Counted from the first letter of the stretch, positions 1-9,457 are shown. The stretch: DNA of 64,000 nt from Flavobacteriales bacterium (GCA_020635565.1 JACJZN010000010.1:1-64000); one strand, 5' to 3'. The notes: generated by a model from the letters alone, not told the origin. Program-made: numbers and translations.

Positions 1-101
1 ATTTCGGTAAGAAATCTCTTACTGAGTTAGAAGACTTGATCGAGTCTAAAGGGCTTTCATTTGGAATGGATATCTCTAAGTACAAACTAGATAAAGAATA
101 A
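1..101 (+). CDS. rpoA: RNA polymerase alpha subunit, C-terminal end (partial)
   Basis: Only the last 33 codons are present. The frame starting at base 3 reads FGKKSLTELEDLI and ends in DKE before TAA at 99-101. This is the conserved end of the alpha C-terminal domain (helix-hairpin-helix fold that contacts activators and UP-element DNA). The 33-bp gap to rplQ fits the usual rpoA-rplQ order at the end of the ribosomal protein operon. The 5' part lies outside the window. Confidence 0.9.
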   Translation, partial: FGKKSLTELEDLIESKGLSFGMDISKYKLDKE

Positions 102-134
102 TTAGGTTTCAAAACCTGTTAAAACGAATAAAAA

Positions 135-638
135 ATGAGACACGGTAATAAGGTTAATGCTTTAGGAAGAAAAAGTGCTCACAGAAAAGCAATGATGTCA
201 AACTTGGCATGCTCGCTTATCGAACACAAAAGAATCGTTACAACTTTAGCAAAAGCTAAAGCTTTAAGAGGATTTGTTGAGCCAATTATCACTAAATCAA
301 AAAATGATACTACTCACTCTAGAAGAGTTGTTTTCTCTTACTTGAAAAGCAAAGAAGCTACTGCTGAACTATTCAGAGAAGTTGCTCCTAAAGTAATGGA
401 CAGACCAGGAGGATACGTTAGAATCATCAAGTTAGGAAAAAGACTAGGTGATAACGCTGAAACTGCAATGATCGAGTTAGTTGACTTCAATGAATTGCTA
501 CTTACTGGTGGTGATGCTAAGAAGAAAACTACTAGAAGAAGAAGAGGTGGAAGTGGTAAAAAATCAGAGACTGAAGAAACAACTGTACCACCAGTTGCCC
601 CAGTTGCTGAAACAAAAGCTTCTAAAGAAGAAGAATAA
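135..638 (+). CDS. rplQ: 50S ribosomal protein L17
   Basis: L17 of the large ribosomal subunit. The start MRHGNKVNALGRKSAHRKAM is the family signature, followed by the RAKALR-like segment and the GGYVRIIKLGKRLGDNAE motif (about residues 95-113). The core ends near residue 125. A tail of about 40 residues follows, first basic (TRRRRGG) and then acidic and Pro/Ala-rich. L17 in Proteobacteria is usually under 130 residues, while longer low-complexity tails are common in Bacteroidota, so the tail is not a frameshift. Last gene of its operon, followed at once by a terminator. Confidence 0.97.
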   Translation: MRHGNKVNALGRKSAHRKAMMSNLACSLIEHKRIVTTLAKAKALRGFVEPIITKSKNDTTHSRRVVFSYLKSKEATAELFREVAPKVMDRPGGYVRIIKLGKRLGDNAETAMIELVDFNELLLTGGDAKKKTTRRRRGGSGKKSETEETTVPPVAPVAETKASKEEE

Positions 639-660
639 GTTTTATATACTTCAAAATAAA

Positions 661-692
661 AAAAGACCTGCAGTAATGTGGGTCTTTTTTTT
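661..692 (+). terminator. Rho-independent terminator of the rpoA-rplQ operon
   Basis: Stem AAAAGACC (661-668) pairs with GGTCTTTT (681-688), with a 12-base loop, and runs into T residues. It lies 22 bases after the rplQ stop. Confidence 0.85.
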
Positions 693-724
693 GTGACCAA
701 ATACGAAAAGCTAGTTATGCGAGT

Positions 725-1102
725 ATGAAAACCACCATTATTCTACTGAGTGCGATCATCAGCAATTCATTAATCAGTCAGCAATTCTTCTTAAAGAAAG
801 AAATGCATTTCACCTTCGAACGTACTTCATTACTACCCGAAAGTAAAAAAGATCTTAAGCCGCTTATCAAGAAACTCCGATCGAAGAGTTACGATACCCT
901 GAGAATTAGCTATACCCAATATGAATCACATATGGATTTTCTCGATCCAAAAGGAGAGTTCCTTGCCAGAATAATAGCCCAATATATTGATCAAAACCTA
1001 GACGAAAGAATCACAATACTGCTAATTCCTCACGAAAATTTAGTTAAGGATCTTACAAAAGACGAATTTCTCCACATGGAATTTTCTTTCGCATTAGAGT
1101 AA
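725..1102 (+). CDS. Small exported protein, weakly OmpA-like
   Basis: 125 residues with a probable signal peptide (MKTTIILLSAIISNSLIS, cleavage near residues 18-20). The mature part resembles a reduced OmpA C-terminal fold: FERTSLLPESKKDLKPLI would match the first strand and helix, and the segment GEFLARIIAQYIDQNL the second helix. The peptidoglycan-binding Asp/Arg signature is not evident. I do not recognise the family with confidence. Convergent with the large barrel gene, one base between the two stops, and no promoter box was found upstream. An exported small protein is likely; the OmpA relation is a guess. Confidence 0.6.
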   Translation: MKTTIILLSAIISNSLISQQFFLKKEMHFTFERTSLLPESKKDLKPLIKKLRSKSYDTLRISYTQYESHMDFLDPKGEFLARIIAQYIDQNLDERITILLIPHENLVKDLTKDEFLHMEFSFALE

Positions 1103-1103
1103 A

Positions 1104-4100
1104 TTAGAAAAATGCCCTTAACTGTAGCCCTCCAGTATGCACAGTTTTTGAATCAGCATTACTACGTCCCTGATAATTCAATGTCAATTGAAGATTATTT
1201 GCAAAAGTCCTTTGATATCCAATTTTCCAGATAAAATTATCACCTGGAAGTAACGATTCCAGCATTTCATAGGCAAGAGCAGTGTTTCCTTCTCCATTAA
1301 AATTAATTCGAGAGAACTTGAATTCACCCGTAAGATTTCCTTTATTTAATTGATTCCATTTCATCTCTGCTCCTAGATCTGTAATAAATGCCGAACTTCC
1401 TGAAAATTCATCACTATCCTTTTTGTCTTTATATCCTCCAAGTAATGCAACTCTAAAAGCTGTAGAAGGTTGAAAACTGAACTTCGCTTCCATTATCTGG
1501 TTGATCAATGAATAGTTTCGTCCCGAAACATAGTCGGATGAATTTACTTTATCTTCCAGTTCTCCCTTCAATTGTAACATCAGCACCCGATTAAAATTTA
1601 CTCTAACTTTTAATTCATTACTTCTTCTTTTCTGCTCATCAAAACCGCTTACTAATAAACTTTTGCGCCACAAGTCAAGATAAGTGTGCTCTACTCCAAA
1701 AACGGACCCAGTTCTGTTGAAGAACGTAGATTGTCGTAACGAATTACCTATTCCTTGCAAAAATTCCTCATCTGGTGAAGGAGCAAAAGGATTCAGATTG
1801 TAAATTATATCTTCTAAAGAAGTACTCCTTTCTAGTTTTATAGAAGTTTGTGAACTTAATTTCTTCAGATTCCTAACCACAAAAGTATTTCCCTTAATAA
1901 AATACTTAAAATCTAGATTCAATACTTCGCTCAACTGATTATTAAATACTTTGATGTACTCGCTTGATGGGGTACTTACTCGCAGATATGTGGCCTGATC
2001 CGGGTACATAGCTATTTCAAACTCGTTCAGATCCTTGATTCCATCGCTATCATAATCTATCCATGTATAAACACCTTGTCCAGCAGGAACCTCTACATAG
2101 ATAAACTCCTTTTTGAGTTCTAATCCACTTCCTACTTCATAAAACAAGGTTGATCTGATTCCTCCTTTTAGAATTTTTGTTCTATACTCTACCCTATTTA
2201 ATATTCCCTGCTCAGACTTATTGGAGATTAAGGTAGTATCTACCACATTTAGTATCCTAAAATTGGATTTCAATACGATCTGGTGCTTAGGATTGGATTT
2301 GAGCTGAAATTCAAATCCAGGATTTATCGCAGAACTAGCAAGATCTAAGACTCCTCCATCTAATCTGTGATCATCGCGTTGTCTGTAAAATAATTTAAAC
2401 TGATTCTTCAGTGTATCAGCATTCTGAAGATAGAACTGGTAATCGAAAAATGAATAACTCCCAGAACTTAATGTATCTGCCAATTGATATTGATTGTTTT
2501 CCATTTCATCCTTATAACCCAACTTGAAAATCCCAAACGTTTTGCTTACTTCAGATTTATGTCGGTAAAATGAACTTTGCTGCGTACCTGTTGCGTTCAA
2601 ATAACTCCCCAGATAATTTATATCAACATATTTTCTCCAATTGAAATTCATTCGATTTCGATATCCCTGATAATCATTCCCTTGTCCAAAATATTCCAAT
2701 CCATATTGAGCAGTCATCAATTTTGGATTAATCATTTGAAAATTCAGATCTCCTAATAGCTGATCTCCCTGCTCAAGATCAGTCGTGTTCCAGTCTCTTT
2801 CGAATTCTACCGTACGATAACGCTCTATGTAGGTAAAATCTCTCGTTATACCTTCCAATGAACTATTGGAAATCAACTTCCAGTTCTTACTTAATTTTTT
2901 ATTGGCTTTGATGAATATTTTTGCCCCGAACCCAAGGTCATCTTCACTGTCAATATCCGAAAATGTATTGGCATCATAATTACTGAGTGCTAATTCTGTA
3001 CCTACCTCTATTCCTTTAATAATTTCTCTTGCCAGACCAACAGAAACCATTTGTCTTTTCTTAGGTGCAGTAACAATTCTTATGGGTGAGTAGATCCCAT
3101 TATGAATCAATTCACCAGCAATCGTATCGGGTGCCACCCATCGATAGACTTTGCCAAAGGCAGAAATTCCATCCTGAATATAATCTCCATTTCCAGAACC
3201 GACATTAGTAAAATAAACTTGATAAAAAGCGACATCATCATCCGTACTAAACTCAACTATTCCATAACCCAAACTGTCCTTAAGCCTGTATCTATTGGTA
3301 TTTGGATCAAAACCTACACTATCAATACCTACAATACTTGCTAACCCTAGTTGATCGCCAGCTTCAATCAACGACTCAATTGCTTCATCGGTAAGATCAA
3401 GTTGTAATGGTTGATTCTTAGCATCCTGTTCGGAGTAGATGTTAAGATAACCAGACCATTGATTTTTTTTGAAAGATGTATTGGATGACAAAATACTTCT
3501 GGCATAATTCTTATCTGAGTACTGAAACTCAACAATGATCCGCTTGTCTTTAGTAATCAGCTGATTTGCCGTAAAAGTGATCTCGGCTGTGTTATAATCG
3601 ATGATATAGTCATTCTCCTGCCCTCTTACCAATAATTGTCCATCGATGTAAACCCTTTCTGTTCCACTTAGAATGATAATGAACTGCTCACCTTCACCAC
3701 CATATAACTTATAAGGTCCCTGATTATTCTCAATACCTTGAATTTTGTTTCTTGCGAACTTTCCTTTAGATACTGCAACATTCGCCTCTGTTCGTACATA
3801 TGTTGTCGAATCAAGTCTGTTTTGGATCATAAAAGATGCCCCTTGCGATCTTTTGTTATACTTCATGAAATAGCCTGTTGGTTTTTTCATCCAGAAATCT
3901 CCAGCTGTAACTTTCCAGTCATCAGAAAAAAGCTGAATATACACCTGATCAAAATCCTGTAATTGCTGCGTGTTACCTTCAGGTTGAATCGGAATATTAT
4001 CATCACTAATGGATGCTAGAATTTCAACGTCTTTGGCTATTCTACCAGATAGTTGTAAATTCAAACTTGAGTTAACAGATAGGTCCTGATTATTTCCAAA

Positions 4101-4556
4101 CATCACTCCTCTGGATATACTACCTGATCGATTTAATCCATTTGCATCAAAAAAATCATTCTGCTCATTACCTGATGTGTATCGGAATGGAACGAAATCC
4201 AGAGTATCAGAGGTTATTCTCGGCCTTGTTGTTTTGTGGGAGTATGATTTTCCGAAATTATAGGTAAACAACCTGTATTGCAGATCGAGCGAAACAGGTA
4301 ATTTTCCGTTCCAATGAAACTCAGTCGTGAATAAATCAATGGAATAATTTGAAGCGTCCTGTAATTCTGATCCATCAAAAACTTTTAAACTTCCTGGAAC
4401 AATACTCAGCGAGTCTAACCTCACAATCGTGTCAGTGGTAAGTTTAATCTGTTTTGAACGCCAGTTCGATCTGACTTGTTGTGCGTTGAAAACAATAGGC
4501 AACGACAAGCAAAATACGACAATAAACAATCGATATACATGTATTTTCCTCAGCAT
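1104..4556 (-). CDS. Very large outer-membrane beta-barrel protein
   Basis: About 1150 residues. I chose the ATG at 4556 (MLRKIHVYRLF...) because it begins directly with a signal peptide ending FNAQQ, and two -7-like boxes TATTTTTG lie just upstream on this strand (4575-4582 and 4586-4593). ATGs at 4565 and 4577 are alternatives. Around residues 300-350 is the recurring motif of large Bacteroidota barrel proteins (GTERVYIDGQLLVRG then NDYIIDY and AEITFT). The second half is alternating beta strands with aromatic ends, and the C-terminus GLQLRAFF ends in Phe as barrel proteins do. Function unknown; an outer-membrane location is a firm inference. No operon partner. Confidence 0.85.
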   Translation of the reverse strand: MLRKIHVYRLFIVVFCLSLPIVFNAQQVRSNWRSKQIKLTTDTIVRLDSLSIVPGSLKVFDGSELQDASNYSIDLFTTEFHWNGKLPVSLDLQYRLFTYNFGKSYSHKTTRPRITSDTLDFVPFRYTSGNEQNDFFDANGLNRSGSISRGVMFGNNQDLSVNSSLNLQLSGRIAKDVEILASISDDNIPIQPEGNTQQLQDFDQVYIQLFSDDWKVTAGDFWMKKPTGYFMKYNKRSQGASFMIQNRLDSTTYVRTEANVAVSKGKFARNKIQGIENNQGPYKLYGGEGEQFIIILSGTERVYIDGQLLVRGQENDYIIDYNTAEITFTANQLITKDKRIIVEFQYSDKNYARSILSSNTSFKKNQWSGYLNIYSEQDAKNQPLQLDLTDEAIESLIEAGDQLGLASIVGIDSVGFDPNTNRYRLKDSLGYGIVEFSTDDDVAFYQVYFTNVGSGNGDYIQDGISAFGKVYRWVAPDTIAGELIHNGIYSPIRIVTAPKKRQMVSVGLAREIIKGIEVGTELALSNYDANTFSDIDSEDDLGFGAKIFIKANKKLSKNWKLISNSSLEGITRDFTYIERYRTVEFERDWNTTDLEQGDQLLGDLNFQMINPKLMTAQYGLEYFGQGNDYQGYRNRMNFNWRKYVDINYLGSYLNATGTQQSSFYRHKSEVSKTFGIFKLGYKDEMENNQYQLADTLSSGSYSFFDYQFYLQNADTLKNQFKLFYRQRDDHRLDGGVLDLASSAINPGFEFQLKSNPKHQIVLKSNFRILNVVDTTLISNKSEQGILNRVEYRTKILKGGIRSTLFYEVGSGLELKKEFIYVEVPAGQGVYTWIDYDSDGIKDLNEFEIAMYPDQATYLRVSTPSSEYIKVFNNQLSEVLNLDFKYFIKGNTFVVRNLKKLSSQTSIKLERSTSLEDIIYNLNPFAPSPDEEFLQGIGNSLRQSTFFNRTGSVFGVEHTYLDLWRKSLLVSGFDEQKRRSNELKVRVNFNRVLMLQLKGELEDKVNSSDYVSGRNYSLINQIMEAKFSFQPSTAFRVALLGGYKDKKDSDEFSGSSAFITDLGAEMKWNQLNKGNLTGEFKFSRINFNGEGNTALAYEMLESLLPGDNFIWKIGYQRTFANNLQLTLNYQGRSNADSKTVHTGGLQLRAFF

Positions 4557-4739
4557 AGTCACCATCAGACTTGTCAAAAATAGGCCAAAAATATGGTATA
4601 CATACCGTTCTAACGCATTGAGCGTCCAAATAGTGTAATTTGGCTAAAACAAGAAGGTTCTATCTATTAATTTTATCAAAATATTACTATCTTCGTCAGT
4701 TAGAGAAATTATATTTCAAACGATAGTTAGATAAGTATT

Positions 4740-6482
4740 ATGAAGTTAGTTAAGTTTTTAGTTTTGAGTATGACGACAGTTTTAATGCTGTCTTGTGGCG
4801 GAGGGAATTCCGATGAAGAACAACAGGAGCAATTGAAAGAGGCTGAAGGTTACTACATGGAAGGTGACAAAAAATATAAGATCTATTACGGAGGTATATT
4901 CAGAATCAATGAAGTTGAGAACTTTAAGAACCTCTTTCCACAGAGTATGATTGATGCGGTTTCTTCAAGAATTGGATATCAGATCTATCAAGGACTTTAT
5001 AAATTCGATCAGAGAACTCTTGAGCCTGTAAACTGTTTGGCTTCTTCAGAAACAATTAATTCCGATGCAACTGTTTGGACTTTCAATATCCAAAAAGGAG
5101 TCTTTTTTCAAGATGATGCTTGTTTCTCAGGTGGAAAAGGAAGAGAAATGACTGCAAAAGATGTTAAATATTGTTTTGAAATGCTTTGTAGCAATTATCC
5201 TGGAAATACTTCTCATGAACTGTTTACTCAAAGAGTAGTAGGGGCTAGAGAGTACTATGATGGTAAAGCAAACGATGTTGCGGGAATTAAATTGATTGAT
5301 GATTACACGCTTGAAGTCACTTTGACTAATTCTTTTAGTGGTTTCAAGAGTTTATTGGCGCACACTGCTTGTATGATTTTTCCTAAAGAGGCGATTGACA
5401 AATATGGTGTTGAAGGCCTATCTAAGAAATGTGTAGGTACCGGACCTTTTGTTGTAGATGAAATTAATGATAATCAAGTTCGATTAAAAAGAAATACGAA
5501 CTACTGGGAGAAAGATGAGCACGGAAACCAACTTCCATATCTTGATATCGTTAAGATCACTTTTACAAAAGACAAAACCTCTGAGCTTTCCAATTTCAGA
5601 AAGAAAAACCTGGACATGATCTGGAAACTTCCTGTTGATGAAATGGAATCTGTACTAGCTAGTTTGGAAGAAGCTCAAATGGGAGGCAATCCAGAATTTA
5701 AATATCAGCAAGTGAATGGATTAAATACTCAGTTTTATGCTTTTAATGCTGCTAGCCCGCTTTTTAAGGACCTTAAAGTTCGAAAAGCGTTCAATTTAGC
5801 AGTTGATAGAGAGAGTTTGATCAAGCATACACTTAAAGGAGAAAATGAACCTGCCGAGCATGGACTTGTTCCAAAATTTGGGAAATATGACAATTCCGAA
5901 GTTCCTGGTTTTGAATTCAACCCTGATCAAGCTAAGAAATTAATGGCTGAAGCAGGTTACCCAAATGGTAAAGGATTTCCTGAATTAACATTGTACATTA
6001 ACGAGGGAGGATCGATAAACACAATTGTTGCAACTACTTTGCAAAACCAACTAAAAGAGAACATTGGTGTTAGTATCAATATTGAACCTTTGCAATTAGA
6101 TGTTTTGATTGAAAGATTTGCAACTGGAGAAACGGAGTTCACAAGAACTTCTTGGATTGCTGACTTCCCTGATGCTTCTAACTTCCTTTGGTTATTCTAC
6201 GGGAAAAACGTTCCTGATGATCCTCATGCGAGATCACTTCCAAATTTCTCTAGATACAAAAACCCTGTTTTTGATGAGTACTTAGAAAAAGGAATGTCGT
6301 CAATTGATCCAGCTGAACAAATGAAGTATTACAACATGTGTGACAGTATCTTAGTAGAAGATGCGGCCTTCTTACCGCTGTATCATGATCAGTACATCAG
6401 ACTGGTTCAAAACAATATCGTTGCGTTTCCTATCAACGCAATGGAATATAGAGATTTGAGCAGAGTATTTAAATCAAAATAA
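4740..6482 (+). CDS. Peptide/nickel-type ABC transporter substrate-binding lipoprotein (SBP_bac_5 family)
   Basis: 580 residues with lipobox LMLSC (Cys19), so a lipid-anchored binding protein. The DppA/OppA-like family shows in IGYQIYQGLYKFD near residue 80, the WTFNIQKGVFFQDDACF block near 115-131, MTAKDVKYCFE, and VRKAFNLAVDRESLIKHTL near residue 345-363. The length is slightly above the usual 500-550. Such proteins bind peptides or other small solutes. No permease or ATPase gene lies next to it, so the import partners must be elsewhere. A -7-like TATCTTCG lies at 4688-4695. Followed after 13 bp by the OmpA lipoprotein gene, probably one transcript. Confidence 0.9.
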   Translation: MKLVKFLVLSMTTVLMLSCGGGNSDEEQQEQLKEAEGYYMEGDKKYKIYYGGIFRINEVENFKNLFPQSMIDAVSSRIGYQIYQGLYKFDQRTLEPVNCLASSETINSDATVWTFNIQKGVFFQDDACFSGGKGREMTAKDVKYCFEMLCSNYPGNTSHELFTQRVVGAREYYDGKANDVAGIKLIDDYTLEVTLTNSFSGFKSLLAHTACMIFPKEAIDKYGVEGLSKKCVGTGPFVVDEINDNQVRLKRNTNYWEKDEHGNQLPYLDIVKITFTKDKTSELSNFRKKNLDMIWKLPVDEMESVLASLEEAQMGGNPEFKYQQVNGLNTQFYAFNAASPLFKDLKVRKAFNLAVDRESLIKHTLKGENEPAEHGLVPKFGKYDNSEVPGFEFNPDQAKKLMAEAGYPNGKGFPELTLYINEGGSINTIVATTLQNQLKENIGVSINIEPLQLDVLIERFATGETEFTRTSWIADFPDASNFLWLFYGKNVPDDPHARSLPNFSRYKNPVFDEYLEKGMSSIDPAEQMKYYNMCDSILVEDAAFLPLYHDQYIRLVQNNIVAFPINAMEYRDLSRVFKSK

Positions 6483-6495
6483 TCCCCTTAATCCC

Positions 6496-7482
6496 ATGAA
6501 GTTATATTGGATTCTAATTGTTGCGATGGCATCCCTGATTGCGTGCGTCCCAGCAAGAAAGTATGAAGAATTAGAAACGAAGCAGAAAGCATGTGCAGAA
6601 GAATTAGAAGCACTAAAATCCAAAGTAACAGGTCTTGAAACTCAAAATACAGAGCTTCAAGCAATGATACCTGACTTACAGGAAAATATCGCTCGACTGA
6701 AAGGAGATACCACCCTATTAGGTAAGTCTCTTCGCATGAAAGAACAGCAATATGACAAGATCAATGATCTAAACGATGAGCTAATTGCCAAAATGGAGAA
6801 ACTCCAGAAAGGAAGTGCTGCTGAGAATCAGAAATTGATGACAGATTTGAATGCAACTAAATTGATGCTTCAGCAAAAAGAAGACGAATTGAATGCATTA
6901 GAAAAAGAACTTAACGCAAAGAAGGAGACTTTGGACGTACTATCAAAAGAACTAGAGAAACGTGAACAAAGAGTTAATGAATTGGAAGATCTTATTGCCA
7001 AAAAAGATGAGGCAGTAAATGCGCTTAAGGAGAAAGTTGCAAACGCACTTCTAGGATTTAAAGACAAAGGATTAACAGTAGAACAAAAGAATGGCAAAGT
7101 GTATGTGAGCATGGAAGCCAAACTACTTTTTCCAAGTGGTAGTACAAAAATCGACCCGGAAGGTAAAAAAGCCTTGATAGAGCTCGCCAAAGTACTACAA
7201 GATCAAGCAGATCTAGAAGTATTGGTTGAAGGCCATACCGATACTGATGCACTCAAATCTTCTGCTCACCCAACTAACAACTGGGAGCTTTCTGTCCTTA
7301 GAGCAACAGCAGTAGTTGAAATTATGCTAGCCAATAGTACAATGGACAAAACAAAGATTACGGCAGCAGGTAGAAGTGAATACCTTCCAGTTGATCCAAA
7401 CGACAAAGCAAAGAACAGACGTATTGAGATCATCTTGATCCCTAATCTGGATGAATTGTTTGAGATCATCTCTAACGAGTAA
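6496..7482 (+). CDS. Coiled-coil OmpA-family lipoprotein
   Basis: 328 residues. Lipobox LIAC (Cys17) follows a short signal peptide. Residues about 20-190 are heptad-rich coiled coil (repeated EELEALKSK and ELNALEKELNAKKE patterns). Residues about 205-320 are an OmpA C-terminal peptidoglycan-binding domain: LLFPSGSTKI, VEGHTDTDAL, LRATAVVEIML and NRRIEIILIP. It probably spans the periplasm from a lipid anchor to the cell wall. It follows the substrate-binding gene by 13 bp and ends before a terminator. Specific role unknown. Confidence 0.9.
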   Translation: MKLYWILIVAMASLIACVPARKYEELETKQKACAEELEALKSKVTGLETQNTELQAMIPDLQENIARLKGDTTLLGKSLRMKEQQYDKINDLNDELIAKMEKLQKGSAAENQKLMTDLNATKLMLQQKEDELNALEKELNAKKETLDVLSKELEKREQRVNELEDLIAKKDEAVNALKEKVANALLGFKDKGLTVEQKNGKVYVSMEAKLLFPSGSTKIDPEGKKALIELAKVLQDQADLEVLVEGHTDTDALKSSAHPTNNWELSVLRATAVVEIMLANSTMDKTKITAAGRSEYLPVDPNDKAKNRRIEIILIPNLDELFEIISNE

Positions 7483-7505
7483 TGATCAATTTAAACATAT
7501 TATTG

Positions 7506-7533
7506 AAGGCATCTCTTTGAGGTGCCTTTTTTG
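7506..7533 (+). terminator. Rho-independent terminator
   Basis: AAGGCA (7506-7511) pairs with TGCCTT (7523-7528), followed by a T run. It closes the 4740-7482 transcript. Between here and the pseudogene end at 7605 I see nothing. Confidence 0.75.
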
Positions 7534-7604
7534 TATCCTGCGTTATGGTGATAAATCAGGTAACGTAAAGACTGGGATACATATGATGGTTATCGATATT
7601 GACT

Positions 7605-7898
7605 TCAAATAGTTATACACGAAAGGATTCGCAAGTTAACAGGGGTTTGAAGGATAATGTTATCCACCTCCATTTTTGATTCCAACTTCTCCATACGACA
7701 CGGCTCCTCAAAATCTTGAAAGTTTAAATTGATTCGCCACTTATCTCCACCCAGTACAAAGTAAGCTTCCATGTACAATGAGTTAGGTGGTAGCAACTGG
7801 CTATTCACCATAACCGGGAATACCTGCTGCGCCACTGCTTGTAGCGAGGTGAAAACTAGAAGAATACTAGTGAGGAGATATGAGTTGGGGTTTGATGA
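7605..7898 (-). pseudogene. Truncated N-terminal remnant of a TANFOR-domain secreted protein
   Basis: The open frame reads a signal-like LLTSILLVFTSLQAVAQ, then QQVFPVMVNSQLLPPNSLYM, GGDKWRINLNFQDFEEP and NIILQT, then stops. From memory, TANFOR-domain proteins of Flavobacteriales begin with an AQQVFPV..PP.S.Y start, then a GSDKL..NL.F.DF.EP segment and VRLQT, and continue for many hundreds of residues. Here only about 90 codons remain. No ATG lies upstream before the stop at 7899-7901; the first usable start is a GTG at 7835, after the signal region. I infer a dead, truncated gene rather than a small functional one. Confidence 0.6.
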
Positions 7899-7916
7899 TT
7901 ATAATAATGCTTTTGA

Positions 7917-9143
7917 TTATTGGTCTTCCGAGTTGTCTTTTACTGTCAACAATAATCCTATCAGAATAAAAGATGCATAAATAATTAGTTTGAAATGGTG
8001 ATATATAGGAATCCATTCTCCAATTAACAAATAAATAGAGAATAAAAGGAAGCACAGAACAAAGAGTATCTTTCTGAAAACACTTGTAGAACCATGGTTC
8101 CTAACTAAATCTTCTAATACAAATACAAATGCAGGAATAGCCATGAAATAAGAATAAAACTGTTGATGTGGAAAAATAAGAGGAATGATGGCAAGAATAT
8201 AACTTACCTCATACAAAAGCCGCCTATGATTACTGATTGTAACAAATGGAGGCCACTTAATGACAATTAGTGTCAAAGCCACAAAGAATAATCGAAACAG
8301 ATTTTGCACTGTTTTTAGCGTGTCTAATGACACATCTGCAATATTCCTTTTGTAGTCAAGTTTTGCCGAAGGAACATCTTCTATCAGAAGTGTCGTGCAC
8401 CAATTACTTAAACAATAAAAATCAGCTTCTTCCGCATCTAAAATATGTCTATCATTATTTAAGCTCAAGAGCTCCACCTGAGATTTCAACTGGCTGGTAT
8501 TGTTCTCAAAACCAATAAAAAAGGTAGGTGCGATGTAGAAAAAAGCCGTGCATACGAGAGTAAGAACACCTGCTAAGAACCATTTTCTATAAAACAAATA
8601 GGGCAATAGAACAATTGGGAAGAGTTTCATTGCAATTCCAAAACCTAGTAGAAGCGATCCTTGCAGGTTCTTTTTTTCCGTGATCCACTTCAGTCCCTGG
8701 ATGAAAATGAAAACAATTAAAAAGGTTACCTGCGAATTATGAAGATTATCCTTTACATATTGATAGGACAAAATCGTCAAAATAAAGCCAAAAATTACTT
8801 GCTGCTTTTTATTCAATTTCCAAAATCCAGACCACTCCAATAAGATTTTGAGTGTGGCCAGCATCAGAGCAAAATTCAACAACGTCCATATAACATTTGC
8901 TACGTCAACACTGAAGACCGTGAGCGGGTAAATGGAAATCGCGAAGAAAAGACCATAAAAATAATTGTAGCCATCTCCATATTTAATCAGATAGATGTTC
9001 TTGCCATTTTCCAGAAGATCAATGGATGCATAATAAAACACCTTAAAATCTCCCAAATCATCCAATTCTCCGATTAGAAGAATAACACTGAGAAGCAACA
9101 AGATCCACTGCCAAATGCTAATATTCCTCAATTTATCCCACAT
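7917..9143 (-). CDS. Polytopic membrane glycosyltransferase, GT87/DUF2029-like
   Basis: 408 residues, mostly hydrophobic, with roughly 9-11 membrane segments. The first periplasmic loop holds DDLGDFKVFYYASIDLLENG followed by a YFYGLFFAISIYPL helix, the layout of GT87 polyprenol-phosphate mannosyltransferase-like (GT-C) enzymes, where an acidic residue in loop 1 is catalytic. These enzymes add a sugar from a lipid-linked donor on the outer face of the inner membrane. Substrate unknown. It stands alone between two decayed TANFOR fragments on the same strand. Confidence 0.75.
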   Translation of the reverse strand: MWDKLRNISIWQWILLLLSVILLIGELDDLGDFKVFYYASIDLLENGKNIYLIKYGDGYNYFYGLFFAISIYPLTVFSVDVANVIWTLLNFALMLATLKILLEWSGFWKLNKKQQVIFGFILTILSYQYVKDNLHNSQVTFLIVFIFIQGLKWITEKKNLQGSLLLGFGIAMKLFPIVLLPYLFYRKWFLAGVLTLVCTAFFYIAPTFFIGFENNTSQLKSQVELLSLNNDRHILDAEEADFYCLSNWCTTLLIEDVPSAKLDYKRNIADVSLDTLKTVQNLFRLFFVALTLIVIKWPPFVTISNHRRLLYEVSYILAIIPLIFPHQQFYSYFMAIPAFVFVLEDLVRNHGSTSVFRKILFVLCFLLFSIYLLIGEWIPIYHHFKLIIYASFILIGLLLTVKDNSEDQ

Positions 9144-9182
9144 AAATCTTTAAATTGTCACTCATATAATTCCCTTACTCAT

Positions 9183-9202
9183 AGGTAGTTCTAAAACTAC
9201 CT
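9183..9202. other. Short perfect inverted repeat
   Basis: AGGTAGTT (9183-9190) and AACTACCT (9195-9202) form an 8-bp stem with a 4-base loop. No T run follows on either strand, so it does not look like a terminator. It lies in the leader region of the GT87 gene. Role unknown. Confidence 0.45.
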
Positions 9203-9210
9203 TATATAAA

Positions 9211-9286
9211 GCTCGGCAATATCCTAATTTTTTTTGGTAATTCGCCACTGATCTCCACCTCTACCCCCACTATAATTCCTTCGCAT
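9211..9286 (-). pseudogene. Second decayed TANFOR fragment
   Basis: The minus strand reads MRRNYSGGRGGDQWRITKKN, a stop, then DIAEL. This is collinear with GGDKWRINLNFQDFEEP of the remnant at 7605-7898. At DNA level 9240-9259 matches 7732-7751 at 19 of 20 bases, and the next matching block follows after the same 14-base gap in both. The frame carries stops, so it is dead. Outside this fragment, the 314-bp gap 9144-9457 holds only the 9183 hairpin and the terminator at 9405. Confidence 0.45.
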
Positions 9287-9404
9287 GATCCTATTTCATG
9301 AATGAGAATGTTGCTCGTTTTACCCAGCTTTAACCCCATTTTCCACGTCCCTCTTCTCATTCTTCATAACTATCCCATTCCTCTAACATTAAAATCTAGA
9401 ACAC

Positions 9405-9436
9405 AAAAAAAGGCGTGATCAAATGATCACGCCCTT
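9405..9436 (-). terminator. Rho-independent terminator of the 9458-11194 gene
   Basis: GGCGTGATCA (9412-9421) and TGATCACGCC (9424-9433) form a perfect 10-bp inverted repeat. On the minus strand it is followed by seven T residues. Confidence 0.9.
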
Positions 9437-9457
9437 TCAAGAAATATTCTCAATAGA

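Noticed and set aside
338..700. Minus-strand open frame of 120 codons opposite rplQ.
   Set aside because: Antisense to the well-supported L17 gene, low-complexity product, overlaps the terminator.
7771..7980. Plus-strand open frame of 69 codons over the TANFOR remnant.
   Set aside because: It overlaps the better-supported minus-strand remnant and the GT87 3' end; no start context or known motif.
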